Part shown: positions 33,131-42,653 of the stretch, in pieces
Position numbering within the stretch: the first letter of the stretch is position 1
How the letters are laid out: each line of letters begins with the position of its first letter
Source of the DNA: Lachnospiraceae bacterium
GTDB taxonomy: Bacteria; Bacillota; Clostridia; Lachnospirales; Lachnospiraceae
Direction: 5' to 3'
NCBI GenBank assembly: GCA_017465095.1
Contig: JAFTWX010000101.1
Span: 22,104-86,103, forward strand
Length of the DNA: 64,000 nucleotides
Notes under the pieces: model-generated
Databases searched by the model: none
What the model was told of the DNA's origin: nothing
What the model saw: only the letters and a program-made list of their open reading frames with translations
Made by a program: the position numbers and the translations under genes

Positions 33131-34099
33131 ATGCGTATGCAAGAGAAATTACAAGTTTTTTTGGTGACATATAACCGTGCAGATTACTTAAAAGAGAGTA
33201 TTGCATCTATTTTAAAGCAAACATATTCTGAGTTTGAGCTTATTATTTTAGATAATTGTTCTACAGATCATACAGAAAAGATAGTAAGTCAATTTTGTGA
33301 TGGCCGGATTAAATATGTGCGGCATAAAGAAAACATCGGTGGAATTGGTAATATAAATTATGCTATTGCGTCAGCATCAAGTAAGTATTTTATGATATTT
33401 CATGATGATGATGTAATGAAAAATACAATGCTGGAACAACAGATTAACATCTTGGAAGCAAATTCGGAATTGGCAATAGTCAGTTGTAAAGCGGATATCA
33501 TTGATGCAGATGGAAAGTGTACTATGGAGTACAAGGGAGATGAAAGGCTAGAGGTATTTGGCGAAGGAACATTTTTTGGAGATTATTTGAGTAAACATCA
33601 GTTTATATTGTTTCCTGCAATCATGTATCGGACAGATTTTATGCGAGAAAATGATCTTTGCTTAAAAGAAGAAGTTGGACCATCGGCAGATGTGTATATG
33701 TGTTTTGAAATTGAAAAATGCAAAGGAAAAATTGCTATTTTAAACCAATCATTAATGGAATATAGAAGACATGGGGAACAGGATAGTTCATTAAATAGAG
33801 TTGAAATGATTGTAAAATTATTCCGTGCGCTTCGCAAGGATAAATATTTGGGGAATTTATTAAAGGGAAAGAAAAATGGACAGAAGAAATATTATAAGTG
33901 GCTTATGCATAATGAAATATGTATGATGTCAAAAGGATTTGTATCTTGTGATCTCGCAAGAGATGCTCAAAAAAAATATGAGAAAGTAATGGAATTTGCG
34001 TTGATAGATCATATTTTTTATAAAATAGTAATAAGTGAGCAAAAACATTTAGGGTTAACAAGATGGTTATATAATTTTTGTAAAAAAGTGAAAGGATGA
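33131..34099 (+). CDS. GT2 family glycosyltransferase
   Basis: A 322-residue GT-A transferase: VFLVTYNRADYLKESIASIL (N-terminal strand), LIILDNCSTDHTEKI (nucleotide loop), RHKENIGGIGNINYAIASAS, and FMIFHDDDVMKN with the metal-binding D-D-D. The C-terminal third is basic and lacks membrane helices. ATG 33,131 has AAGGAAT upstream and starts eight bases after wzy. Expected to add one residue of the repeat unit from a nucleotide sugar. Specificity is unknown. Confidence 0.88.
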   Translation: MRMQEKLQVFLVTYNRADYLKESIASILKQTYSEFELIILDNCSTDHTEKIVSQFCDGRIKYVRHKENIGGIGNINYAIASASSKYFMIFHDDDVMKNTMLEQQINILEANSELAIVSCKADIIDADGKCTMEYKGDERLEVFGEGTFFGDYLSKHQFILFPAIMYRTDFMRENDLCLKEEVGPSADVYMCFEIEKCKGKIAILNQSLMEYRRHGEQDSSLNRVEMIVKLFRALRKDKYLGNLLKGKKNGQKKYYKWLMHNEICMMSKGFVSCDLARDAQKKYEKVMEFALIDHIFYKIVISEQKHLGLTRWLYNFCKKVKG

Positions 34100-34124
34100 T
34101 TGGTTATTTGGATTGACTAATCAA

Positions 34125-35153
34125 ATGAATGACATGAATATAGCGATAACTGACATTTATGGCAATTTATATAAAAATGATCGCTTGTTTGATCTAAATG
34201 CGTGTAGCATTGGAGAGAATCTCTTGCTTCCGGGAATTGAGCTGAAAAAAAAATTGGAAGAGAAAGGGCATCAATATCATACCCTCGATGTATATAAGGC
34301 AAACGAGGTTGATGTTGTGGTTTTTCAGGAAATTCCGAGATCGTGGTATACTTTAACAAATTTTATTGATAAATTGAAATATGTACTAAAATTTTCTGCA
34401 AGAAAAGATACACTGTTACAGGTTGTTAAAAGAGTTCCGAAAGAAAATAGAATTTTATTAATAATGGAACCGCCGGTCGTGGCGAATAGATCTTATGAAA
34501 AATTGTTTCATAAATATTTTGGGAAAATTCTCACATGGAATGATGAATTAGTGGATGGAAAGATCTACCATAAGATTTTTTATCCGCAACCAAAGCCGGA
34601 TTTAGAATATTGTAAAAAATGGGAAGAGAAAAAGATGTTTACCATGATTTGCGGTAACAAAACAAGCGACCATCCGGATGAATTGTATTCGCAAAGACGA
34701 AAGGTGATTGATTATTTTGAAAAAACAAAGCATGAATTTGATTTGTACGGTATTGGTTGGGGTAAAGAAAGTTTAAAAAACTATAAAGGAAGAATTGATA
34801 AGAAATTAGAAGTTTTGTCAGGTTATAAATTTGCGTTTTGCTATGAGAATCAAGGTAGTGCGTCGGGATATATAACGGAAAAAATATTTGATTGTTTTTT
34901 TGCCAATTGTGTACCTATATACTGGGGAGCTCCAAATGTAACGACATATATTCCTAAAAATACTTTTATAGATCGAAGAGATTTTCAAACGGAAGACGAA
35001 TTAATGAAGTATTTATATGCTATAGATGAAAAAGAATATGCACAATATCTGAGGAACATAAAAGAATACTTAAATGGTGATTTGTACAATAAACACTTTT
35101 CTGTTCAAGCGTATGTTGAGAGTATGACAAAATATATATTAGAAGGCAAATAA
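34125..35153 (+). CDS. GT10 family (alpha-1,3/1,4-type) fucosyltransferase
   Basis: About 342 residues. The GT10 donor-site block is unmistakable: KFAFCYENQGSASGYITEKI, then FDCFFANCVPIYWGAPNVTT and IPKNTFIDRRDFQTEDEL. An N-terminal acceptor domain includes LLIMEPPVVANRSYEK. Members transfer fucose from GDP-fucose to GlcNAc or Glc of Lewis-like structures. manC and fcl elsewhere in the window support a GDP-fucose supply. Start uncertain: a TTG at 34,113 and ATGs at 34,125 and 34,134 are in frame and none has a good ribosome site. A fucosylated capsule could mimic host glycans (inference). Confidence 0.88.
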   Translation: MNDMNIAITDIYGNLYKNDRLFDLNACSIGENLLLPGIELKKKLEEKGHQYHTLDVYKANEVDVVVFQEIPRSWYTLTNFIDKLKYVLKFSARKDTLLQVVKRVPKENRILLIMEPPVVANRSYEKLFHKYFGKILTWNDELVDGKIYHKIFYPQPKPDLEYCKKWEEKKMFTMICGNKTSDHPDELYSQRRKVIDYFEKTKHEFDLYGIGWGKESLKNYKGRIDKKLEVLSGYKFAFCYENQGSASGYITEKIFDCFFANCVPIYWGAPNVTTYIPKNTFIDRRDFQTEDELMKYLYAIDEKEYAQYLRNIKEYLNGDLYNKHFSVQAYVESMTKYILEGK

Positions 35154-35155
35154 TA

Positions 35156-36625
35156 ATGTCGAAAGAGAAAATAAAAGAAAAAAGTATTTTAAAAAATATT
35201 GCTTATAATATGTTAAGCCAGATTGTGGCATTGATAGTACCTTTGCTTACAGCACCATATATTGCACGTGTTTTTAATGCTGAATTGATAGGTGAGTACA
35301 GTTATGCATTGGCAAACAGTTCATACTTCGTGCTGTTTGAGTGCCTTGGATTTGCATTGTACGGGCAAATTAAAGTTGCGGCAAATCGTGATGATGTAAA
35401 AAAGACAAGTTTGTTATTTTTTGAAATAATGCTTGCAAAGATAATTCTGTCATTAATCAGTATCGGTATATATGTGATTTTGATTTTTCATACAGACGAT
35501 ATTTTACAAAAAAAACTGTGCATCATCATGCTGATAAATATATTGGCAAATGGATTGGATGTAACATGGTTTTTGAACGGACAGGAAGAATTCAAAAAAT
35601 TAGCTGTGCGAAGTGTTGTGGTACGATTAGTAAATCTGATTTCCATATATGTTTTTATTAATAGTGAGAAAGACTTATTGTTATATGCAATTTTAATGCA
35701 GGGTGCCACATTTTTTTCGTACTTGGCATTGTACCCTGTGGTAGTGAAGTATATCGTACCTATTAGGTTAAGGGATATTCGGATTTTGCCACATATCAAA
35801 GCATCGTTCATATATTTTGTCCCTGGCTTGGTGACAACTATTTTCTCGTCTACAGATAAAACAATGTTGGGAATTATGACGAATTCTTATGAAGTTGGAG
35901 TATATGAAGAGGCAGGAAAAATTTCTCAAATATGTATGAGTGCAATCAGTGCTTTGGGAAATGTTATAATGCCAAGAGCTTCATATTTGTATCATAATGG
36001 TGAAAATGCAAAGCAAAAGGCAAATCAACTGGTTGTAGTATCTTTTCGGGCAGTCTTGTTGATTGCGGTGCCGTGTGCCTTTGGCGTTGCTGCGATTGCA
36101 CAGGAATTTGTTCCGTTCTTTTTCGGCAAGGGCTATGAAAAAAGTGCAGACATATTAGTAATATTATGTTTTAATGTTTTGGTAATTGCGGCCACGAATC
36201 TTTTAGGACAGCAATGTTTGATTGCAAGACAAAGACAGGGAGAATATAATAAAGCAATTGTAGCTTCTGCAATAGTTAATGTGGTCATGAATTACTTTGT
36301 GATACAATATATGCAGTCTATAGGTGCGGCGATTGCTTCCGTGCTGGCCAGCTTAGTTAGTTTCAGTATAATAGTATATATGAGCAGAAAAGAAATAGAA
36401 CTTTCACTGTTGTTTGAGTCAACATGGAAATGCTTTATTGCAGGTGTGATTATGGCAATTTTAGTGAAGGTGTCTACGTCAATATGGTATGGAACCTTTA
36501 AAGGGATTGCATTACATGTTATAATAGGTGGGTTATCTTATCTTATAATGCTCGTGTGCTTTAGAGAAAAGTTTTTGACATTATTGTTTAAAATGAAAAG
36601 CAAGGAAAAAGGAAACGTCTCATGA
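35156..36625 (+). CDS. Polysaccharide flippase Wzx (second of two)
   Basis: A 489-residue, 12-14-span exporter of the polysaccharide transport family. The N-terminal SILKNIAYNMLSQIVALIVP and LLTAPYIARVFNAELIGEYS (P-Y-x-x-R-x-x-x-x-x-x-x-G) are characteristic, and FFFGKGYEKSADILVIL falls at the usual late loop. It flips the finished lipid-linked repeat unit for Wzy. It starts two bases after the GT10 gene with its ribosome site (GAAGG) inside it, and the next gene overlaps its stop (ATGA), so translation is coupled. Distinct in sequence from the flippase at 16,138. Confidence 0.88.
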   Translation: MSKEKIKEKSILKNIAYNMLSQIVALIVPLLTAPYIARVFNAELIGEYSYALANSSYFVLFECLGFALYGQIKVAANRDDVKKTSLLFFEIMLAKIILSLISIGIYVILIFHTDDILQKKLCIIMLINILANGLDVTWFLNGQEEFKKLAVRSVVVRLVNLISIYVFINSEKDLLLYAILMQGATFFSYLALYPVVVKYIVPIRLRDIRILPHIKASFIYFVPGLVTTIFSSTDKTMLGIMTNSYEVGVYEEAGKISQICMSAISALGNVIMPRASYLYHNGENAKQKANQLVVVSFRAVLLIAVPCAFGVAAIAQEFVPFFFGKGYEKSADILVILCFNVLVIAATNLLGQQCLIARQRQGEYNKAIVASAIVNVVMNYFVIQYMQSIGAAIASVLASLVSFSIIVYMSRKEIELSLLFESTWKCFIAGVIMAILVKVSTSIWYGTFKGIALHVIIGGLSYLIMLVCFREKFLTLLFKMKSKEKGNVS

Positions 36626-37593
36626 ATCCAAAGTTGAAACAGTATTTGAAATATATATTAAAAAAAGATTATCGCAGATACCTTCATGGATTAGAAAAAG
36701 AAGGAAGAGTAGAAAAATGTAGATTATCTGAAAAGCCAGTAGATAAAAAGATTATGATATTAAGAAGAAATAATCAAGCGGTTGGGGTTTTTTCGGATTA
36801 TATCGTTTTTTTAAGAGCAATAGAGGATGCTGTTGAAAAAAACTATATACCTGTTGTTGACAGACAGACTATAAAAAATGTTTTTTTTCCGGCAGAAAAA
36901 GATGTCAATACATGGGAATGTTTTTTTAAACAACCTCTGGGATATTCTATGAGAGATATTCCGAATGTAAAGGATGCAGATATATATATAAATAATATCG
37001 CATCTGTTGTTTCTCCTGTTTCGATTATGCATTGCCAAGATGCGGATATAGTTAATTATTGGAGAAAAATTGCCGGTAAATATATTTCTTTCAAGAAAGA
37101 AGTATTGTGTTTGTTGGAAGAAAAAAGAAGCAAGCTTTTGTTTGGGAAAAGAGTTCTTGGTGTTTCTGTTCGAGAAGGATATATAAAACTCAGTGAAAAT
37201 GAGCCGAACAAAATAGTGGGACATCCCATTCAGACCGGCATAGACGAAATGGTAGAATTGACGTCGAAATATATGGTAGAATGGGAATGTGATTATGTCT
37301 TTGTGGCTTGTCAAACACAGGATACTATTACAAAATTTAAAAATAAATTTGGTGATAGATGTTTGTATTGTGAGAAAGATCGCCCAAGCTATGAGGGGCT
37401 TCCGGAAGGAACGCAATTGCTCAATATGAAGAAAGATAATGCATATAAGAGGGAAATGGATTATGTTACAGAAATATATTTGTTGTCAAAGTGTACCTCT
37501 TTTTTGTGCTCGGAAAATTCGGGATCAGAGGCAGCGTTTATAATGAGTGAAGGATTTGAAAAATTTATGTGCCTTAATAAAGGGATATATTAA
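36622..37593 (+). CDS. Putative glycosyltransferase, distant O-fucosyltransferase/NodZ-like fold
   Basis: A 323-residue soluble protein without a clear textbook signature. KRVLGVSVREGYIKLSENEP (about residues 176-195) occupies the position where fucosyltransferases have G-V-H-x-R-x-T-D, and MDYVTEIYLLSKCTSFLCSE followed by NSGSEAAFI resembles the late D-x-x-L-L-S-x-C/x-x-x-x-x-x-S-S/N-x-S-x-x-A block. The usual His and Thr-Asp of the first motif are not present, so it could use another donor. N-terminal residues 1-45 are basic. The start overlaps the wzx stop (ATGA), which fixes it. It is placed last among the transferases before the CDP-sugar genes. Function is inference. Confidence 0.6.
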   Translation: MNPKLKQYLKYILKKDYRRYLHGLEKEGRVEKCRLSEKPVDKKIMILRRNNQAVGVFSDYIVFLRAIEDAVEKNYIPVVDRQTIKNVFFPAEKDVNTWECFFKQPLGYSMRDIPNVKDADIYINNIASVVSPVSIMHCQDADIVNYWRKIAGKYISFKKEVLCLLEEKRSKLLFGKRVLGVSVREGYIKLSENEPNKIVGHPIQTGIDEMVELTSKYMVEWECDYVFVACQTQDTITKFKNKFGDRCLYCEKDRPSYEGLPEGTQLLNMKKDNAYKREMDYVTEIYLLSKCTSFLCSENSGSEAAFIMSEGFEKFMCLNKGIY

Positions 37594-37624
37594 TTATTTG
37601 TTTATAACAAAAGAAAGGAGTAAT

Positions 37625-38407
37625 ATGAAAGTAGTTCTTTTAGCAGGTGGATTAGGCACCAGGATTTCAGAGGAGTCTCAATTCAAACCAAAACCGATGG
37701 TTGAAATTAGTGGTAAACCTATTCTTTGGCACATTATGAAAGAATATGCATATTACGGTCACAATGAGTTTATAATATGCGCAGGATACAAGCAGCATGT
37801 GATTAAAGAATGGTTTGCAAACTATTTTTTGCACAATAGCGATATTACATTCGATTATACAAGTGGAAAAAATGAAATGATAGTGCATGCATCCAATATG
37901 GAGCCATGGAAAGTGACGGTTGTAGATACCGGTTTAAATACCATGACAGGAGGACGTATTAAACGAGTACAGCCATATGTTGGTAACGAACCATTTTTAA
38001 TGACTTATGGTGATGGTGTTTGCGATGTTGATATCTGTAAACTTATAAAGTATCATGAAGAGCAAGGGAAAATTGCAACATTAACCGCAGTAATGCAAGA
38101 TCAATCCAAAGGTGTTTTGGATATAGGTGGTGATAATGCAGTTAAGTCATTCCGTGAAAAAAAGGTTTCTGACGGAGCCCCTATTAATGCGGGCTATATG
38201 GTGTTAAATCCGGAAATTTTTGATTATATTGAGGGAGATAATACCGTGTTTGAAAAAGAACCGTTGGAGAGACTGGCACAAGAAGGACAGCTTATGTCAT
38301 ATATGCATAAAGGATTTTGGCAGTGTATGGATAATGTTCGAGAAAAAGAGATGCTTGAGAAGTTAATTGAACGCGGTAAAGCGCCTTGGATAAAATGGGA
38401 GGGGTGA
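37625..38407 (+). CDS. rfbF: Glucose-1-phosphate cytidylyltransferase
   Basis: 260 residues. The N-terminal MKVVLLAGGLGTRISEESQF then KPKPMVEISGKPILWHIMK is the nucleotidyltransferase signature, and the C-terminal HKGFWQCMDNVREKEMLEKL is specific to the CDP-glucose branch. It makes CDP-D-glucose, the first step to 3,6-dideoxyhexoses. Start at ATG 37,625 with GAAAGGAG directly upstream; earlier in-frame ATGs fall inside the previous gene. From here the base composition rises again and the following five genes form one biosynthetic module. Confidence 0.95.
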   Translation: MKVVLLAGGLGTRISEESQFKPKPMVEISGKPILWHIMKEYAYYGHNEFIICAGYKQHVIKEWFANYFLHNSDITFDYTSGKNEMIVHASNMEPWKVTVVDTGLNTMTGGRIKRVQPYVGNEPFLMTYGDGVCDVDICKLIKYHEEQGKIATLTAVMQDQSKGVLDIGGDNAVKSFREKKVSDGAPINAGYMVLNPEIFDYIEGDNTVFEKEPLERLAQEGQLMSYMHKGFWQCMDNVREKEMLEKLIERGKAPWIKWEG

Positions 38408-38416
38408 TTTGAAGGT

Positions 38417-39475
38417 ATGAGTTTGGATTTGAGTTTTTACAAAAATAAAAAAATTCTTGTCACCGGGCATACCGGATTCAAAGGAACCTGGCTTTGCCGG
38501 ATACTTGTTAATGCCGGTGCAATTGTGACAGGATATAGCCTGGAGGCTCCGACACAGCCGAATTTGTTTGAGTTAGCCGGATTGCAGGATAAAATGAATA
38601 GTGTTATTGGCGATGTGCGCGACTACGAGCATATGAAAAAAGTGTTCAAGGAAGCACAGCCGGAAATTGTGTTACATTTAGCTGCACAGCCGATTGTAAG
38701 AGATTCTTACAAGGATCCAAGATATACGTATGAGACTAATGTCATGGGAACCGTGAATTTGCTAGAATGTGTTAGGGCTTTTCCGTGTGTGAAAAGTGTA
38801 TTAAATGTTACGACGGATAAGGTGTACAAAAATAACGAATGGTGCTGGGGTTATCGGGAAGATGAGATGTTGGATGGTTATGATCCGTACTCTAATTCAA
38901 AATCCTGTTCCGAACTTGTGACACATAGCTATAAGAGTAGTTTTTTTGAAGAGAAAGAGGTTGCAATATCAACGGCAAGAGCCGGAAATGTAATCGGTGG
39001 CGGAGATTTCGCAAATGATCGAATTATTCCGGACTGTGTCAGAGCTATGAAAGCAGGTAAGACAATTGCAGTTCGAAATCCATATTCGACAAGACCGTAT
39101 CAACATGTACTGGAGCCTTTGGCAGTGTATTTGATGATTGCGCAGAAACAGTATGAAGACAGTAGTTACCAAGGCTACTATAATGTGGGACCGGATGATT
39201 GTGACTGCGTGACCACAGGAGATTTGGTGGATTTGTTTTGTAAGCATTGGGGAGAGGGAGCCATATGGGAGAATCAGGCCGAGGCGAATGCGCCCCATGA
39301 GGCAAATTTCCTGAAGCTGGATTGCAGTAAATTAAAGAGTACATTTATGTGGAAGCCGCGATGGCATATGGAAGAATGCATGGAAATGGTATGCCGGTTC
39401 AGCAAGGTTTGGCTTGCGGGCGGTGATATTCCGGAAGAGATGGATAAAGAAATTAAGATATTTATGGAGGACTAA
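38417..39475 (+). CDS. rfbG: CDP-glucose 4,6-dehydratase
   Basis: A 352-residue SDR dehydratase producing CDP-4-keto-6-deoxyglucose. Seen: KILVTGHTGFKGTWLCRIL (Rossmann G-x-x-G-x-x-G with the family K-G-x-W), LHLAAQPIVRDSYKDPRYTY, LNVTTDKVYKN (T-D-K in place of T-D-E), the catalytic YDPYSNSKSCSE, and ARAGNVIGGGDFANDRIIPD. All are diagnostic of RfbG/AscB. It follows rfbF by nine bases. Confidence 0.95.
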   Translation: MSLDLSFYKNKKILVTGHTGFKGTWLCRILVNAGAIVTGYSLEAPTQPNLFELAGLQDKMNSVIGDVRDYEHMKKVFKEAQPEIVLHLAAQPIVRDSYKDPRYTYETNVMGTVNLLECVRAFPCVKSVLNVTTDKVYKNNEWCWGYREDEMLDGYDPYSNSKSCSELVTHSYKSSFFEEKEVAISTARAGNVIGGGDFANDRIIPDCVRAMKAGKTIAVRNPYSTRPYQHVLEPLAVYLMIAQKQYEDSSYQGYYNVGPDDCDCVTTGDLVDLFCKHWGEGAIWENQAEANAPHEANFLKLDCSKLKSTFMWKPRWHMEECMEMVCRFSKVWLAGGDIPEEMDKEIKIFMED

Positions 39476-39478
39476 ATC

Positions 39479-40831
39479 ATGGCAAATTGGACAGATGAAG
39501 CGCAGGCGCGCCAGCAGATTAAAGAAATGGTGGCTGAATATTACCACGCATTTAAAGCACCGAAGGAATCAAAAGAAAATTTCAAACCGGGTGACCGTAT
39601 CAGTTATGCATCCCGTGTATACGATGAAAAGGAAATGCAGAGTCTTACGGATGCAACCCTTGATTTTTGGCTTACAACCGGTCGGTTTTCCGATCAGTTT
39701 GAAAAAGAATTTGCACAGTGGATTGGTGTGAAATATGCACACTTGGTAAACAGTGGTTCATCAGCAAACCTTATTGCGTTTACTATTTTAACAGCTCCGG
39801 AGCTTGGTGAGAGACAGATTAAGCGCGGAGATGAAGTAATTACGGTGGCTTGTGGATTCCCGACAACGGTAACACCAATTTTACAGTATGGTGCAGTGCC
39901 GGTTTTTGTTGATGTTACGGTTCCGCAGTACAATATCGATGTAACCAAACTGGAAGAGGCATTGAGCGAGAAAACGAAAGCAGTTATGATTGCACATACA
40001 CTCGGAAATCCGTTTGATTTGAAAGCAGTCAAAGAGTTCTGCGACAAGCACAATTTGTGGCTTGTGGAGGATAACTGTGATGCACTTGGTACACAGTATA
40101 CGATAAATGGTGAAACTAAATTCTCCGGCACATGGGGAGATGTGGGAACATCCAGTTTTTATCCGCCGCACCATATGACCATGGGTGAGGGTGGCTGTGT
40201 TTATACGAATGATCCATTACTTCACAGATTAATTTTATCTTACCGTGATTGGGGACGCGATTGTATTTGTCCTTCCGGACAGGATAATTTCTGTAAGCAT
40301 CGTTATGACGGACAGTTCGGTCAGTTGCCGCAGGGATATGACCACAAATATGTATACAGCCATTTTGGATATAATCTGAAGGTAACAGATCTTCAAGCAG
40401 CAGTCGGTGTGGAACAGCTTAAAAAATTCCCATCCTTTATTGAGAGAAGAAGACATAATTGGGATCGTCTTCGCAATGCCTTGGAATGTGTACAGGATAA
40501 GATTATTCTTCCGGAGCCGGCGGAAAACAGCAGACCATCATGGTTTGGCTTCTTAATTTCAATCAAGCCGGAAACAGGGATAAAACGAAATGACGTAACA
40601 CGTTATATCGAGGATCACAATGTGCAGACGAGACTTCTGTTCAGTGGTAATTTAATTAAACATCCATGTTTTGATCAGATTCGTGATACCGATGCCTATC
40701 GTGTGGTTGGCGGATTAGATACGACGGAATTTATTATGAATAATACATTCTGGGTTGGCGTATATCCGGGAATGACAGATGAAATGATTGATTATATGGC
40801 ACAGGTGATTATTGAGGCTGTAAGTAAATAA
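39479..40831 (+). CDS. rfbH: CDP-6-deoxy-xylo-4-hexulose-3-dehydrase (E1)
   Basis: A 450-residue PMP-dependent, iron-sulfur dehydrase that removes the 3-hydroxyl of CDP-4-keto-6-deoxyglucose. The Schiff-base lysine of ordinary aminotransferases is replaced by histidine in SFYPPHHMTMGEGG (His231/232), as in E1. The [2Fe-2S] cysteines appear as Cys200 and Cys262-x-Cys264-x7-Cys272 (in EDNCDALG and RDCICPSGQDNFC). E1 normally needs the reductase E3 (RfbI/AscD); no such flavodoxin-reductase-like gene is in the window. Immediately downstream is a split transketolase rather than the usual E3. Confidence 0.95.
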   Translation: MANWTDEAQARQQIKEMVAEYYHAFKAPKESKENFKPGDRISYASRVYDEKEMQSLTDATLDFWLTTGRFSDQFEKEFAQWIGVKYAHLVNSGSSANLIAFTILTAPELGERQIKRGDEVITVACGFPTTVTPILQYGAVPVFVDVTVPQYNIDVTKLEEALSEKTKAVMIAHTLGNPFDLKAVKEFCDKHNLWLVEDNCDALGTQYTINGETKFSGTWGDVGTSSFYPPHHMTMGEGGCVYTNDPLLHRLILSYRDWGRDCICPSGQDNFCKHRYDGQFGQLPQGYDHKYVYSHFGYNLKVTDLQAAVGVEQLKKFPSFIERRRHNWDRLRNALECVQDKIILPEPAENSRPSWFGFLISIKPETGIKRNDVTRYIEDHNVQTRLLFSGNLIKHPCFDQIRDTDAYRVVGGLDTTEFIMNNTFWVGVYPGMTDEMIDYMAQVIIEAVSK

Positions 40832-40853
40832 TTAAAAATGAGGTTTAAAACCA

Positions 40854-41705
40854 ATGAAAAAAGATGACCTGATTTATTTGGAAAAAGCGGCCATGGACAT
40901 ACGTATTAATCTCTTGAGGTTGTGTAATAAAGAGGTAATACACATAGGTGGGGACTTGTCTGTGGCAGATGTAATGACAGTTCTGTGGCAATATCAGATG
41001 AAGTATGATCCGGATAATATTACAGATGAAAACAGGGATAGGTTTGTTTTGTCGAAGGGACATGCCTCAGCGGTTACATGCTTTAACCAGGCTGCGATAG
41101 GGTGCTATTCCGCAGAGGATGTGATAAACGAATATGCAACGGATCATGGAAGATTTTCCATGCATTCTTGCAATTTGGTAAACCCTTATGTAGAAATTTC
41201 GACGGGAAGTTTGGGGCATGGGATGCCCGTTGCGTGTGGTATGGCAGCAGCATTGCGAATGAAAGGAAATGTGACGAGTAGAGTATATACTGTCATGGGT
41301 GATGGAGAACAGGCAGAAGGCTCTATTTGGGAAGCGGTTGCAAATGCTAAGAGGTATAAACTGGGCAATCTTGTGGCGATTGTAGATTGCAATGGATTGG
41401 AAGCAGATGGAAAAATTGATGAGATTACCGGGCTTGGTAATATTGCGGATAAGTATCGTGCATTCGGTTGGAATGTGGTAGAAATAGACGGGAACAATAT
41501 TGCTGAAATCAAAAAAACTTTTGATGAATTACCGGCAAGTGATTCGGAGATTCCTACGGCTATCATTGCACATACCATAAAAGGAAAAGGGGTTTCCTTT
41601 ATGGAAAATGAGAAACGTTGGCATGCAGGAAAGATATCAGATGAACAGCTAAAAGAGTGTATCAATACTCTTGAGAAAGCGTTTGAAAGTAGGTTTAAGG
41701 GATGA
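40854..41705 (+). CDS. Transketolase-like, N-terminal (pyrophosphate) subunit
   Basis: A 283-residue half-transketolase binding the ThDP pyrophosphate. SKGHAS, STGSLGHGMPVACGMAAALR, and the ThDP motif GDGEQAEGSIWEAV through VDCNGLEADG are intact. The partner half follows with an overlapping start (ATGA). Split transketolases exist in central metabolism, but placement directly after rfbF-rfbG-rfbH and before an SDR reductase suggests that this pair moves a two-carbon ketol unit onto the keto-sugar from RfbH, giving a branched-chain sugar. That is inference by context. Ribosome site: ATGAGG upstream. Confidence 0.9.
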   Translation: MKKDDLIYLEKAAMDIRINLLRLCNKEVIHIGGDLSVADVMTVLWQYQMKYDPDNITDENRDRFVLSKGHASAVTCFNQAAIGCYSAEDVINEYATDHGRFSMHSCNLVNPYVEISTGSLGHGMPVACGMAAALRMKGNVTSRVYTVMGDGEQAEGSIWEAVANAKRYKLGNLVAIVDCNGLEADGKIDEITGLGNIADKYRAFGWNVVEIDGNNIAEIKKTFDELPASDSEIPTAIIAHTIKGKGVSFMENEKRWHAGKISDEQLKECINTLEKAFESRFKG

Positions 41706-42640
41706 AGGATGGTAAGAGTTTTCTCAGAAATGTTATAGGAGAATATATGACAGAACTGGGACGACTTAATGATAAAGTGGTGCTGGTAAACGCTGATTTG
41801 GCGGGTACTTGTCGAAATACAGATTTTACGGAGCAATATCCGGACAGATCTTTTAATGTGGGTATTGCAGAGCAAAATATGGTGTCATTCGGAGCGGGAC
41901 TGGCTGCGGAAGGATTTGTTCCGTATGTTTTTTCTATGGCTCCATTTCTTACTATGCGTGCATGCGAACAGTGTCGTACTGATGTTGCATATGGGAATAG
42001 AAAAGTACGTATGATTGGTACGTATGCGGGAGTGTCCGGAGGAATATCAGGAGCTACGCATTGGGCTATTGAAGATTGTGGAATTATGACTTCGATTCCG
42101 GGGATTCATGTTTTTGAGGTGAGTGATGCAAATCAAGCCAGAAATTTAATGAAATATTCTTTGGAAAGTGATATGCCGATGTATGTTCGCTGTGGTGTTG
42201 AACCTACCATGAATATTTATAGAGAAGATATCGAGGTAGAAGCCGGTGGGTCTATCGAGGTAAAATCCGGTTTTGATGGAGTAATTCTGTGTGCCGGTGT
42301 ATTGGTGCAATTTGCAATTGAGGCGGCAAACAGAATAGAGATGAAAACAGGAAAGAGTATTCGGGTAGTGGATATGTATTCTTTGAAGCCGTTGGATAGA
42401 CAAGCGGTTATTTCAGCAGCGAAGACGGGAAGAGTCGTTGTGGCACAGGATCATAACGTGATTGGCGGTTTGGGAAGTATGACAGCTGTTGTTATTGCGG
42501 AAGAAGGTATAAAAACCAAGTTTAAAATAATTGGTGTAAAAGATGAATTTGTGGCGATGGCACATGCGCCGTATTTGTATCAATATTACGGAATGGATGC
42601 AGATGGGCTGGAAAGTGCCATGATGAGTTTATTTGAATGA
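41702..42640 (+). CDS. Transketolase-like, C-terminal (pyrimidine) subunit
   Basis: A 312-residue partner of the preceding gene. It carries the catalytic Glu in VGIAEQNMVSFGAGLAAEGF that activates ThDP, the family string YAGVSGGISGATHWAIEDCG, and a C-terminal domain (DMYSLKPLDRQAVISAAKTG, VVAQDHNVIGGLGS). The start overlaps the upstream stop by four bases (ATGA), so the two chains are probably made in equal amounts. The expected reaction is ketol transfer. The donor ketose and acceptor are unknown; acceptor as a CDP-3,6-dideoxy-4-ketohexose is proposed from gene order. Confidence 0.9.
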   Translation: MKDGKSFLRNVIGEYMTELGRLNDKVVLVNADLAGTCRNTDFTEQYPDRSFNVGIAEQNMVSFGAGLAAEGFVPYVFSMAPFLTMRACEQCRTDVAYGNRKVRMIGTYAGVSGGISGATHWAIEDCGIMTSIPGIHVFEVSDANQARNLMKYSLESDMPMYVRCGVEPTMNIYREDIEVEAGGSIEVKSGFDGVILCAGVLVQFAIEAANRIEMKTGKSIRVVDMYSLKPLDRQAVISAAKTGRVVVAQDHNVIGGLGSMTAVVIAEEGIKTKFKIIGVKDEFVAMAHAPYLYQYYGMDADGLESAMMSLFE

Positions 42641-42653
42641 CAGGAGAACTAAA

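Noticed and set aside
40854..42640. Split transketolase considered as a broken single gene
   Set aside because: Both halves are full-length subunits with complete motifs, and the ATGA overlap is typical of a natural two-subunit enzyme.
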